IMG/VR virus record: IMGVR_UViG_3300030099_006395 | Coordinates: 1 to 64,000 of that record | Source: a virus | Length of the DNA: 64,000 bases | Strand: one strand, 5' to 3' | Part shown: piece by piece, positions 7,015-15,188 of the stretch | How positions within the stretch are numbered: position 1 is the stretch's first letter | How the letters are laid out: the number at the start of each line of letters is the position of its first letter | Made by a program: the position numbers and the translations under genes | Notes under the pieces: model-generated | What the model saw: only the letters and a program-made list of their open reading frames with translations | The model's database searches: none | Told to the model about the DNA's origin: nothing

Positions 7015-8676
7015 ATGTCAAATTATGTAAATGACGCTCTATTAGGAGCAAGTCCTTACAAAAAACAAAAAGAAGAATCAAAAGCTCTCGTTTCTAAATG
7101 GGATAAAACTGGTCTTCTTGATGGTTTGAATGAGGATTTTCAAAGAAGTGGAATGGCTATTATGCTTGAAAACCAAGCAAAACAGTTAGTTTCAGAGGCG
7201 GGAGTCTCAACAACAAATCCAACAGGCGGTTCTGATGAAGAATGGTCTGGTGTTGCTCTTCCATTGGTTAGAAGAATCTTTGGTGAGATTGCAGCTCAAG
7301 AGTTTGTAAGTGTTCAACCAATGAACTTACCATCTGGTCTAGTATTTTATCTTGACTTTAAATATGGTAGTGCAAATAGTGGTGTAAATCAAGGTGGTTC
7401 TTTAGGTGGTACAACAGGTGCTTTAACACCAGCTGCTGACAGAGACGCACATGGTGAAGGTGGTTTATATGGTGCTGGTACTTTTGGGTATTCAATTTCT
7501 CAATCTAAAGCTACTATTACTGGTATTGGAATGCTAACTCAAGCTTCATCATCTTTCAGTCACTGGAATAACAATACTGAATTATCAGCTTCAAAAGCTG
7601 CAACTCAAACTTTAGTTTCTGGATCTGAACACTATGTTCAAATCAGTCTTCCGACTGGTGGAGACGCTAGTGGTGAGTTTGCTAAGGCTGATTTTAAAGC
7701 AGTTAGAAACTTTAGAATTGCAGGTACTTATATTGATTCATATCTACCTGAATTAACTAACTATGATTCAGCAAATGAAGTTGTTAATTTCATTGTTGCT
7801 CCAAAAGCAGGTGGTGCATTAGATGACGGAACATATGGTTTCGTATCATCTTCTGTAACAGTTGATTTCTCACTAGCTCCACAAGAAGCAGACAGAGGTG
7901 ACTTTGAGTCTAAATCTGGTGCTGGAATGGCTATACCTGAAGTTGACTTACAATTAAATAGTTCAGCTATTGTTGCTAAAACAAGAAAACTAAAAGCTGT
8001 ATGGACTCCTGAACTAGCTCAAGACTTGAACGCTTACCATAGTGTAGACGCTGAAGCTGAGTTAACTTCAATGTTGTCTGAATACATCTCAATGGAAATC
8101 GATTTAGAAATCCTTGATATGTTAATTGCAGATGCAACTACTGTTGACTTTTGGTCTGTAAAACAAGGTGATGACTTTGATGCAAGTACAAATACATTCA
8201 AACCTAATACATTCACAGGTACAAGATTCGAATGGTTTCAAACACTAGTACAAAAAATCCAAAAAGTATCTAATGAAATTCATAGATTAACTTTAAGGGG
8301 TGGTGCTAATTTCTGTGTTGTATCTCCGAAGATTGCTACAATCCTTGAATCACTTCCAGGATATAACTCAAACGCAACTAAAGACGCTAACAAGTTTGCG
8401 ATGGGTGTATCTCAAATTGGTTCAGTTGATAGTAGATTCACAGTTTATAAGAATCCTTATATGACTGAAAATCAAATCTTGGTAGGATTTAGAGGTTCAA
8501 ACTTCCTTGAAACAGGTGCGGTTTACGCTCCATATGTTCCATTGATTATGACTCCTCTAGTGTATGATCCAACTGATTTCACTCCAAGAAAAGGTGTGAT
8601 GACAAGATACGCTAAGAAAATGATTAGACCTGAATTTTATGGTAAAATCCAAGTTTCTGGATTAGAGTTACTATAA
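7015..8676 (+). CDS. 23: Major capsid protein (gp23-like)
   Basis: 553 aa. Residues around 100-119 (SVQPMNLPSGLVFYLDFKYG) carry the gp23 family signature, and the C-terminus has the usual TPLVYDPTDFTPRKGVMTRYAKKM-type segment. The N-terminal region (GMAIMLENQAKQLVSE|AG) contains a probable prohead-protease site after Glu61, equivalent to the T4 gp23 maturation cleavage. Forms the hexameric head shell. It lies 16 nt after the scaffold gene with an SD (AGGAG) and is followed by a strong intrinsic terminator, so scaffold and capsid probably form one late transcript. No separate gp24 vertex gene is visible in the window. Confidence 0.95.
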   Translation: MSNYVNDALLGASPYKKQKEESKALVSKWDKTGLLDGLNEDFQRSGMAIMLENQAKQLVSEAGVSTTNPTGGSDEEWSGVALPLVRRIFGEIAAQEFVSVQPMNLPSGLVFYLDFKYGSANSGVNQGGSLGGTTGALTPAADRDAHGEGGLYGAGTFGYSISQSKATITGIGMLTQASSSFSHWNNNTELSASKAATQTLVSGSEHYVQISLPTGGDASGEFAKADFKAVRNFRIAGTYIDSYLPELTNYDSANEVVNFIVAPKAGGALDDGTYGFVSSSVTVDFSLAPQEADRGDFESKSGAGMAIPEVDLQLNSSAIVAKTRKLKAVWTPELAQDLNAYHSVDAEAELTSMLSEYISMEIDLEILDMLIADATTVDFWSVKQGDDFDASTNTFKPNTFTGTRFEWFQTLVQKIQKVSNEIHRLTLRGGANFCVVSPKIATILESLPGYNSNATKDANKFAMGVSQIGSVDSRFTVYKNPYMTENQILVGFRGSNFLETGAVYAPYVPLIMTPLVYDPTDFTPRKGVMTRYAKKMIRPEFYGKIQVSGLELL

Positions 8677-8698
8677 AGTAATTGTTAAAATCAAACTT

Positions 8699-8728
8699 AA
8701 AAGGGTGGGAATTATCTCACCCTTTTTT
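8699..8728 (+). terminator. Intrinsic terminator after major capsid gene
   Basis: AAGGGTGGGA pairs with TCTCACCCTT (one G-U pair) around a short ATTA-type loop and runs into TTTTTT. It lies 23 nt after the gp23 stop and just before the next late-promoter-like motif. Confidence 0.9.
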
Positions 8729-8740
8729 GTGCAAAGTTTA

Positions 8741-8754
8741 TATTTATATATGAA
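8741..8754 (+). promoter_or_regulatory. Late-promoter-like motif, exact consensus
   Basis: TATTTATATATGAA between the capsid terminator and the neck gene, 27 nt before its ATG. Same 14-mer as at 15102, 17508 and 18121. Its complement contains TATAAATA, the T4 late promoter word. Confidence 0.65.
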
Positions 8755-8780
8755 GAATAATACCCATTTAGGAGAATATA

Positions 8781-9992
8781 ATGGCTGATAAATTTCAATT
8801 TGTATATGAAGACCCATCAACAACAGATATTAGTGGTTCAACACCTTATGGAACATACGACAATGACCATTCTTTTGTAAGTGAAAGTATAGGTCTTTGT
8901 AAATTTGTAGCTCGTAGGTTAGGACATCCAGTTATGCAACTTGAGATGAATAGTGGTTCTATATATGCAATGTACGAAGAGGCAGTTAATGAATATTCTC
9001 AACAAATGAACCACTACAATATGAAAAATTGGATGTGGAACTCATATGGTACAGAGAATAAAATAAGTGGTTCTCAATACGCTAGTAACTCTACATCATC
9101 AATGATGGGTACAGGTTCTCTACAAGCTCAAACACCGAGTATGGGAACAACATTTATGTTATCAGAACAATACGGACAAGCAGCACTTGTAGGTGGTAAT
9201 TCAAACTTATATTCAGGTTCAATTACACTATCTGGTTCTCAACAAGTTTATGATTTAAAATCAGAGGGTAGTTTTGAAAGTGCAGTGGGTTCAAACGATA
9301 GAATAGAAGTACAAAAAGTATTTAATTTTCAGAAGGCTGCAATATCAAAATTTTATGACCCTTATGTAGGTTCATTTGACCAACAACAAATGATAGATAA
9401 CTTTGGATTGGGTGATGTATCACCGGCAGTATCATTTATATTGAGACCAATATCACATGATATTAGTAGAGCTCAAGCTATTGAAACAAGTGATAAAGTT
9501 AGAAAATCAGCCTATTCATTTGAATTAATAAACAATAAGTTAAGAATATTTCCAATACCTGAAACAAGTGATGGTGGACAAAAAATATGGTTTCATTATT
9601 TTAAAAGAAGTGATTTGAGGGCTACAACAAATGATACATTGGTAAATAAAGTATCAGATCCTTCAAATGTGCCTTATAAGTTTATAACTTATGAAGAAAT
9701 AAATGCAGCTGGTAGACAATGGATTAAGAAATATACATTGGCTCTATCAAAAGAATTATTAGGAATTATTAGAAGTAAATACGCTTCAATGCCACTTCCA
9801 AATGGAGAAGTTAATTTAGATGGTGAAGCATTAAAATCGGAGGGTAGAGAAGAAAAAGACCAACTCTTAACAGAACTAAAAGAGTTTTTAGAGTCGGTAA
9901 GTTTAAAAGAACAAGCCGTAACAGAACAAGAAGTAGCTGATGCAAATCAAGGTGTATTGAATAAAGCTCCTCTTGGAATTTACATAGGATAA
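8781..9992 (+). CDS. Neck / head-completion protein (gp13-like)
   Basis: 403 aa. Residues 35-75 (KFVARRLGHPVMQLEM, YEEAVNEYSQQ) resemble head-tail connector proteins of T4-like phages, in which a helical domain binds the portal ring. A Gly/Ser-rich region follows, then a C-terminal part with a KLRIFPIPE and IWFHYFKR pattern typical of these virion proteins. It is the first gene after the capsid gene and is followed by a gp14-like gene, matching the order capsid - neck - tail completion. Assignment to gp13 is by position and general resemblance, so the exact T4 counterpart is uncertain. Confidence 0.6.
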   Translation: MADKFQFVYEDPSTTDISGSTPYGTYDNDHSFVSESIGLCKFVARRLGHPVMQLEMNSGSIYAMYEEAVNEYSQQMNHYNMKNWMWNSYGTENKISGSQYASNSTSSMMGTGSLQAQTPSMGTTFMLSEQYGQAALVGGNSNLYSGSITLSGSQQVYDLKSEGSFESAVGSNDRIEVQKVFNFQKAAISKFYDPYVGSFDQQQMIDNFGLGDVSPAVSFILRPISHDISRAQAIETSDKVRKSAYSFELINNKLRIFPIPETSDGGQKIWFHYFKRSDLRATTNDTLVNKVSDPSNVPYKFITYEEINAAGRQWIKKYTLALSKELLGIIRSKYASMPLPNGEVNLDGEALKSEGREEKDQLLTELKEFLESVSLKEQAVTEQEVADANQGVLNKAPLGIYIG

Positions 9993-9996
9993 TATT

Positions 9997-10461
9997 ATGG
10001 CAAATAAACCATTTTTCGTACCACAAAAAGAAATTAATTTAATAGATTCAATGAACGAAGAGTTAATTGATGAGATTGTAGGACAAACTGTAGACATATA
10101 TAAAATATCTGTTGAAGATACAGATGATAATATTTATGGTGAATCATCTACTAAATATTATAACGATGGATTCAGAGTTAATTGTTTGATAAATTGGTCT
10201 GAACCGAGTGTAGACCAAGACGAGTTTGGTGCTGATGTCAACACATCTATAGAAATGTATTTTCATAGAACAACTTTAAAAGAAGCTGAGTTTTTTCCAG
10301 AAATTGGTGACATTGTAAATTGGAACGACTTTTATTTTGAAATAAATGCCGTAACAGAACCACAATTGATTGCAGGACATCAAAACTTTAAACATCAGAT
10401 ATTGGCTACTGCACATCGTTCAAGATTATCATCATTACAGATTGAAGAGAGACCAAGATAA
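9997..10461 (+). CDS. Neck protein (gp14-like)
   Basis: 154 aa. The N-terminal EELIDEIVGQTVDIYKIS and a beta-rich middle with KYYNDGFRVNCLI, then INAVTEPQLIAGHQNF, look like the head-closure/neck proteins that follow gp13 in T4-like genomes. T4 gp14 is longer (about 256 aa), so this would be a short version. It sits 4 nt after the gp13-like gene and ends overlapping the next ATG. In the virion it would seal the connector and take part in tail attachment. The assignment rests mainly on position. Confidence 0.5.
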   Translation: MANKPFFVPQKEINLIDSMNEELIDEIVGQTVDIYKISVEDTDDNIYGESSTKYYNDGFRVNCLINWSEPSVDQDEFGADVNTSIEMYFHRTTLKEAEFFPEIGDIVNWNDFYFEINAVTEPQLIAGHQNFKHQILATAHRSRLSSLQIEERPR

Positions 10462-10841
10462 TGGCTGTACAAAAAATAATAGGAAAAAAAATTACGAAGT
10501 TTGATACTTCTAATCCTAATTTTCAAGAAAAACCACAACCAAAAAAAGAGGTAAGTGGCAACATAGTTGAAGATACAGATGTTTATGGTGAAAAAAAACA
10601 TTTCTATAAACCAGATTCAAATGGTAACTTACAAATGGAACAATTGATGGGTAAGTTGATGAATAAGTTAGACAATATACCTGGTAAAAGTCAAACAGGT
10701 ACAAATGCAATTGAAGTTGATATTAAAAGAGAAATTGCAATTGGAAAAGTTGATTCTAATGCAGTAAAATCAGAGGAATTTAAAGGTAAAGTTAAAACTA
10801 AAAAAGATAAGTTAAAAGCTTTACGAAATAGGAGAAGGTAG
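10461..10841 (+). CDS. Small protein with conserved C-terminal tail, 126 aa
   Basis: Unknown N-terminal part, Lys/Asn-rich and probably unstructured. The final about 45 residues (IEVDIK ... EEFKGKVKTKKDKLKALRNRRR) match the tail of the membrane protein at 2103. It lies between the gp14-like gene and the Hint-containing cysteine-rich gene with a one-base overlap and a one-base gap. I infer a virion-assembly role in which the shared tail is a docking element. Confidence 0.6.
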   Translation: MAVQKIIGKKITKFDTSNPNFQEKPQPKKEVSGNIVEDTDVYGEKKHFYKPDSNGNLQMEQLMGKLMNKLDNIPGKSQTGTNAIEVDIKREIAIGKVDSNAVKSEEFKGKVKTKKDKLKALRNRRR

Positions 10842-10842
10842 T

Positions 10843-12009
10843 ATGGCGTGTAATTGTCAGGGTGCGACAGTAAATTCATGTGGTTCATGTAGTTTTGATT
10901 GTGTAAATTCAGGAGATTCTTGTGGACCAATGGGATGTGGAACTTGTTCTGCTGGTGGTGGTGGCTCATCACTTTGTTTTGTAGCAGGAACTAAAGTAGC
11001 AATGGCTGATGGAACAGAAAAAAATATTGAAGAAATAGAAATAGGTGATGAAGTAAAATCGTGGAACGCCGTAACCAATGAATTTGAATCTAACAAAGTT
11101 ACTAAATTAATATCACCTATTCATGATGATATGGTTATTTTAACATGGGAACACACTTCTGTTAAAAGTACATTTGACCACCCATTTTGGTCTGTTGTTG
11201 ATAATGATTGGGTTTCATATAAACCAGAACTAACAAAAGAAAGATATGAATTTTGTAATGTAGAACAACTTGTGGTTGGAAATAAAGGTTTGTTTTTAAC
11301 TGATGATGGGGTGATTGAGTCTGAATTAATATCAATTGAAGAAGATATGGGAGAAGTTCAAACATACATTTTTGAATTGGATAATAATAATACATTTTTT
11401 GCTAATGGGATAGCCACTCATAATAAAGGAAGACCAGGACAAGGACCTCCAGCGGTTCAACCACAACCATCTCCACCTAAAGAACCATTTTTTATAAGAC
11501 CTGGAACAGGAAAAACTCCTGTAGTTTATAATAGAACTAGGGGGAGAAATAGAAGTTGTCCAAAAGGATATAGAATGCAAAACGGGATTTGTAAAGAAGT
11601 TAATAGAACCACTAATGTAATGGGTGGAATTAATCAAGGTTCTGTAGGAGCTGAAGGACCTCCAGAATGTTGTTACACGGGTTGCGGAACATTTCAGGTA
11701 TGGGTAGAATGTACTCAAGGTGGTGGTGCACCATACTATTTTTACGGTGACGGATTTGCAGCATCAGATGGATGTTCTTCACGTGGATGTCAGTTAGGTG
11801 GTGATGGTACTTTGGTAGGTGCATGTTTAGGTGCACAATCTGCTACTTATGGAACCGCTGAAGATATCTGTGGAAGTTGGCAAACTTGTAGTTGTCGTTG
11901 TCCAGTAGAAAATTGTGAAGACACATCAATTGTACCAACGGGTCAGGCTGCACCACCTAAAGGTGAGTTTAGCAGAGGTGGCCGTATAAGAAGACGTAGG
12001 AGAAGATAA
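10843..12009 (+). CDS. Cysteine-rich Arg-tailed protein with intein-like Hint domain
   Basis: 388 aa in four parts. (1) A 44-residue Cys/Gly-rich N-terminus. (2) A Hint (intein/hedgehog) domain from Cys45: CFVAGTKVAMADGT block A, a STFDHPFW block B with His113, and terminal ATHN (His193-Asn194). (3) A Pro-rich linker with PPKEPF and a CPKGYRMQNGICKE motif (239-252). (4) A second Cys-rich domain ending PPKGEFSRGGRIRRRRRR. At about 150 aa the Hint part has no homing nuclease. The residue after Asn194 is Lys, not Cys/Ser/Thr, which favours cleavage (bacterial intein-like, type A) over splicing. One of six related proteins in the tail clusters; probably virion-associated. Confidence 0.8.
   Translation: MACNCQGATVNSCGSCSFDCVNSGDSCGPMGCGTCSAGGGGSSLCFVAGTKVAMADGTEKNIEEIEIGDEVKSWNAVTNEFESNKVTKLISPIHDDMVILTWEHTSVKSTFDHPFWSVVDNDWVSYKPELTKERYEFCNVEQLVVGNKGLFLTDDGVIESELISIEEDMGEVQTYIFELDNNNTFFANGIATHNKGRPGQGPPAVQPQPSPPKEPFFIRPGTGKTPVVYNRTRGRNRSCPKGYRMQNGICKEVNRTTNVMGGINQGSVGAEGPPECCYTGCGTFQVWVECTQGGGAPYYFYGDGFAASDGCSSRGCQLGGDGTLVGACLGAQSATYGTAEDICGSWQTCSCRCPVENCEDTSIVPTGQAAPPKGEFSRGGRIRRRRRR
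11953..12008 (+). repeat. 56-nt repeat encoding the Arg-rich tail, copy 1
   Basis: This stretch, encoding PPKGEFSRGGRIRRRRRR and the first stop-codon bases, matches 25978-26033 with one mismatch (C against T). The near-identity at DNA level, beyond protein need, points to recent duplication or gene conversion between two cysteine-rich genes. Confidence 0.85.
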
Positions 12010-12701
12010 TGAGAAAAGTTTGTCCAACCGGTTATACAATGATGAGAGGCGTTTGTAAGGAAATGTCAATTTCTCGCAGACCAAGGAGTAGAGATATACC
12101 TGGATGTTGTTCACAAGGTCCTGGTGAAATATCTTATATTTGTTCAGGTGGTGTAATGCATGCTTGGACTTGGATGTGTACTGATGGAGCTACATATAAT
12201 TTCGAATCAGCACAATGGGCGAATATAACACCATGTTATCATGATGGTTCAGTTAGTTGTACTTGTGTTGCTGATTGTTCGGGTATCGGTGGTTCGGATA
12301 AAGAAATACCAGGAGTAGCACCACCTAAAGGTAAGTTTAGAAGAGGTGGTAGATTATCACGTATGCAAAGGACAACATCAAAGAGTAGAGTACAATTAAA
12401 TAATAATAGAAATTGGATTCAAGTTAATTCTACTACTTTTAAATGGAATGGAAATGGACTTGCACCAACAGCACATGGATATTATATCACATGTCGTGAC
12501 CACGATAATCAAGTAAGTCATCAGATAGAATGTCATGTATCACATACTGGTGGTTCGATGCATGAAGATTGTCCAAATCCACCTTGTTATGATTTTGGAA
12601 CATCCGTTGCTGTATGTGATGGTGCTTGTCATGGAGAACAAGTGGGAATATCACCCATAGCAAGAGTAGGTGGTCGTATAAGAAGAAGGCGTAAAAAATA
12701 A
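12009..12701 (+). CDS. Cysteine-rich Arg-tailed protein, 230 aa
   Basis: Starts directly with the family motif (VCPTGYTMMRGVCKE, residues 4-18), then a Cys-rich domain (GCCSQ ... CSCTCVADC-like spacing), a PPKGKFRRGGRLSR segment in the middle, a second Cys/His-containing domain (residues 160-215) and a C-terminal GGRIRRRRKK tail. The internal tail copy suggests it arose by fusion of two units. The start overlaps the stop of the Hint protein (ATAATG) and it precedes the gp15-like gene. No signal peptide. Probably a virion protein stabilised by disulfides or metal; function unknown. Confidence 0.7.
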   Translation: MRKVCPTGYTMMRGVCKEMSISRRPRSRDIPGCCSQGPGEISYICSGGVMHAWTWMCTDGATYNFESAQWANITPCYHDGSVSCTCVADCSGIGGSDKEIPGVAPPKGKFRRGGRLSRMQRTTSKSRVQLNNNRNWIQVNSTTFKWNGNGLAPTAHGYYITCRDHDNQVSHQIECHVSHTGGSMHEDCPNPPCYDFGTSVAVCDGACHGEQVGISPIARVGGRIRRRRKK

Positions 12702-13561
12702 TGTCAGTAAAACCAATAACAAATAAACAAGTCGTAGCTTCATCTAATATTAATAGAGGAAAACAAATCTCTACAAAAGATACTAATGCCGATGGTAATA
12801 GTAGAAAAAGTTTTATACCTGGTATTAATTATAGTAACAATTATGCTATAACTTTAAAAGATATTGACACTGCAGTAATGACTCACATAAAAAATGTAAT
12901 AAAACCAAAAGTCAGAGAAGCTAATGAGACTATTGATGTTGGTGTAATGTATGGTAATGAAGAAAGATGGGCTTCTGTTAGAAAACGAGGAGTTATGAGA
13001 GACAAAAATGGTTCACTTATACTTCCATTGATAATGTTAAAAAGAACAGGTGTAGAAAAAAGTACATCAGTAGCTTCTTCGTTTGAACATGATGTTAAAA
13101 GAGAACATGATGTGGTTAGACATTCTAAATGGTCTAAAACAAATAGATATGATAGATTTGCAGTTCAAACTGGTAAAAAACCAGTAATAGAAAATTTATT
13201 AACAACGATGCCTAATTTCGTAAACATATCATATGATTTTGTTTTATGGACAAATTATATAGAACAAATGAATCCTTTAATTGAGACATTTACAGACCAA
13301 AATAATACATATTGGGGTGCTTCTGAAAATTATAAATTTTTATGTCAATTAGATTCTATATCAGACGCTTCAGAAATGAATCAAGATGGTGAAAGATTTA
13401 TAAAGTCAACATTTAGTGTTACAACAAAAGCTTATTTATTACCAGAATATACAAATTCTGTAGTTACAAATGAAATATCAAATTTAAGAAAAACCCTATC
13501 ACCATCAAAAGTTACTTTTGGATTTGAAGGTGATGCGAGTGATAAACAGGTGGGAAAATAA
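12701..13561 (+). CDS. 15: Tail completion / proximal sheath stabiliser (gp15-like)
   Basis: 286 aa. The pattern DVGVMYGNEERWASVRKR, an ILPLIMLKRTG segment, then ISYDFVLWTNYIEQMNPLIE and a final STFSVTTKAYLLPE follows T4 gp15 (ITYASKEHFM, IYELSIFTRYEDDMFQIVE, FEVNGWMYPP). gp15 caps the sheath and tube and joins the finished tail to the neck. The order neck - gp15 - sheath - tube fits T4. It is inserted between two cysteine-rich genes with which it is tightly packed. Confidence 0.7.
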   Translation: MSVKPITNKQVVASSNINRGKQISTKDTNADGNSRKSFIPGINYSNNYAITLKDIDTAVMTHIKNVIKPKVREANETIDVGVMYGNEERWASVRKRGVMRDKNGSLILPLIMLKRTGVEKSTSVASSFEHDVKREHDVVRHSKWSKTNRYDRFAVQTGKKPVIENLLTTMPNFVNISYDFVLWTNYIEQMNPLIETFTDQNNTYWGASENYKFLCQLDSISDASEMNQDGERFIKSTFSVTTKAYLLPEYTNSVVTNEISNLRKTLSPSKVTFGFEGDASDKQVGK

Positions 13562-14704
13562 ATGAGTTGTAATGAAAATCAAATCACGATAATAGTACAT
13601 GATGGTAATTATGTCGAATGTAGAGATCCTGAATCTATATGGCAAGGTTATCACTTTGGTAGTATGAGTAGTTGTGTGAATGCCAATGAGTGGAGTACAG
13701 ATATATTAAACGGGTGTCCAGATACAGGATGGAATTATTTATGTGGTTCTGAACAAGGAGAACATTGGGATTGTTTACGATGTGGAGACCCAATGGGAAC
13801 TATGGAATATTCAGGTGAAGGTCCTTGGCCATCTAGTCCATATTATGATTTTTACTGTGAAGATATAGTTGAACCACCTGTTCCACCTAAAGGGCCTTTT
13901 GGAAAACTTCCAAAAGATTCTTTTTTAAATCCTGGAGATAATCAAATTAGATCTAAAGATCATTTACTAAAACCTGGTGCTCAAAGTCGTAATAATCCGA
14001 TTAATATTTTCAGAAGAGATATAAGAGATAATAGAGACAAATCAAGAGATTGTCCAACAGGATATTCAATGAATCCAATAAAAGGTATTTGTCAAGAATC
14101 AATTTCAATTTATCAATCACAAAATAATAATAATTTCCCTCAACAGAGAAATGTACCGGCGTGTTGTACTCAACCTAACTCATCAGGAAAATGTTATTTT
14201 GGATGTGTACCATGTATAATGGGAGATGGACAAGCAGCACCAGGACCTCCACAATGTTTTCAGATTACTGATGCTCACACACATCCTTTTTCAGATGGTT
14301 GTAGTGGATATATGGGTACAGAACAAGTAATGGTAGATGTTGAAGTAAATGTTATAGATCCTGAAACAGGATTTCCTCAAATAAATCCAATAACAGGTGA
14401 AATAGTAACAGAAATTACACAAGAAGTTGATGTAGTACCTAGATATGGAACTTTATCTATGGCTTGTATGTTCAAATTAGAACAAATTAAACATCTACAA
14501 ACTACAGGATGTTCACATATGTATGGCCAATTGAATGGTAGTGTTTCTGTTTCATGTCATTGTTGGGCTTTTGAAAATCAAGAATGTCCTGGTCAAGGAG
14601 GTACAACAGATACTACTGGTAATACAGGTCCAAAAAGTGAGTTTAGAAGAGGTGGAAGAATTAGAAGAAGAGGTGGAAGAATTAGAAGAAGACGAAGAAG
14701 ATAA
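13562..14704 (+). CDS. Cysteine-rich Arg-tailed protein, 380 aa
   Basis: Modules in order: Cys-rich domain with several Trp (1-105), VPPKGPF linker, Arg/Asn-rich spacer, DCPTGYSMNPIKGICQES motif (about 163-180), second Cys-rich domain starting ACCTQPNSSGKCYFGCVPC and ending in CHCWAFENQECPG, then a doubled tail RRGGRIRRRGGRIRRRRRR. The ACCTQP...C...CVPC start is shared with the protein at 26034 (ACCTQPDRTYSCRYKCVPC). It lies right after gp15 and is followed by a promoter-like gap. Probably a virion component; no enzyme motif seen. Confidence 0.7.
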   Translation: MSCNENQITIIVHDGNYVECRDPESIWQGYHFGSMSSCVNANEWSTDILNGCPDTGWNYLCGSEQGEHWDCLRCGDPMGTMEYSGEGPWPSSPYYDFYCEDIVEPPVPPKGPFGKLPKDSFLNPGDNQIRSKDHLLKPGAQSRNNPINIFRRDIRDNRDKSRDCPTGYSMNPIKGICQESISIYQSQNNNNFPQQRNVPACCTQPNSSGKCYFGCVPCIMGDGQAAPGPPQCFQITDAHTHPFSDGCSGYMGTEQVMVDVEVNVIDPETGFPQINPITGEIVTEITQEVDVVPRYGTLSMACMFKLEQIKHLQTTGCSHMYGQLNGSVSVSCHCWAFENQECPGQGGTTDTTGNTGPKSEFRRGGRIRRRGGRIRRRRRR

Positions 14705-14734
14705 AAAAAACAACTTTTTAATTAATTTGATATA

Positions 14735-14748
14735 TATTTATATATACT
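14735..14748 (+). promoter_or_regulatory. Late-promoter-like motif
   Basis: TATTTATATATACT, 24 nt before the ATG at 14773; 11 of 14 positions or more match the repeated motif. Confidence 0.5.
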
Positions 14749-14772
14749 AAATAATAACAATGGAGGTTATAA

Positions 14773-15075
14773 ATGGCTGAAGAATCAAAATTAGCAGAAA
14801 AACTAAAAGACTCAACAAAATTTTCAGAAGAAGAAATGAAAACTGTAAAAGAAATACAACAGAGGTATGTTGATGTACAACATAAACTTGGACAACTTTC
14901 TGTAGCTGAAATAAGATTGAATCAACAATTAGATGCATTAAACATAACTAGAACAGAACTTAATGACACTTTTATAAAAACACAAAAAGAAGAAACTGAT
15001 TTTATAAAATCAATTACTGAAAAGTATGGTGATGGTGTTTTGAATCCTGAAACTGGTGAATACAACAAAAAATAA
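14773..15075 (+). CDS. Small coiled-coil protein, 100 aa
   Basis: Almost entirely helical with heptad-like hydrophobic spacing (IQQRYVDVQHKLGQLSVAEIRLNQQLDAL...), ending YGDGVLNPETGEY. This type of prefoldin-like small protein is common beside tail genes of T4-like phages, where I know it only as a conserved hypothetical. It has its own promoter-like motif and SD (GGAGG) and sits just before the sheath gene. A role as tail-assembly chaperone or virion scaffold is a guess. Confidence 0.65.
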   Translation: MAEESKLAEKLKDSTKFSEEEMKTVKEIQQRYVDVQHKLGQLSVAEIRLNQQLDALNITRTELNDTFIKTQKEETDFIKSITEKYGDGVLNPETGEYNKK

Positions 15076-15101
15076 GTTCGCTGTTTGAGCACTTACATAT
15101 C

Positions 15102-15115
15102 TATTTATATATGAA
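15102..15115 (+). promoter_or_regulatory. Late-promoter-like motif, exact consensus
   Basis: TATTTATATATGAA, 73 nt before the sheath start, followed by a strong hairpin in the predicted leader. Confidence 0.65.
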
Positions 15116-15116
15116 T

Positions 15117-15143
15117 TAGACTAATTGTGCACAGATTAGTCTA
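15117..15143 (+). other. Leader hairpin with palindromic loop before sheath gene
   Basis: TAGACTAAT (15117-15125) pairs perfectly with ATTAGTCTA (15135-15143). The loop contains TGTGCACA, itself an 8-nt palindrome able to form a kissing dimer. No U-tract follows, so it is not a terminator. It starts where transcription from the adjacent late motif would begin, so it would sit at the 5' end of the sheath mRNA and might protect it. Confidence 0.6.
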
Positions 15144-15188
15144 TGTAGTCATACACAAAAATTTAATCGATTAATTAGGAGAAATCAC

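Noticed and set aside
14641-14704. Short repeats in the Arg-tail coding region as a CRISPR-like or DNA-level array
   Set aside because: They are in-frame AGA/GGT-rich codons for RGGRIRRR duplications with no spacers.
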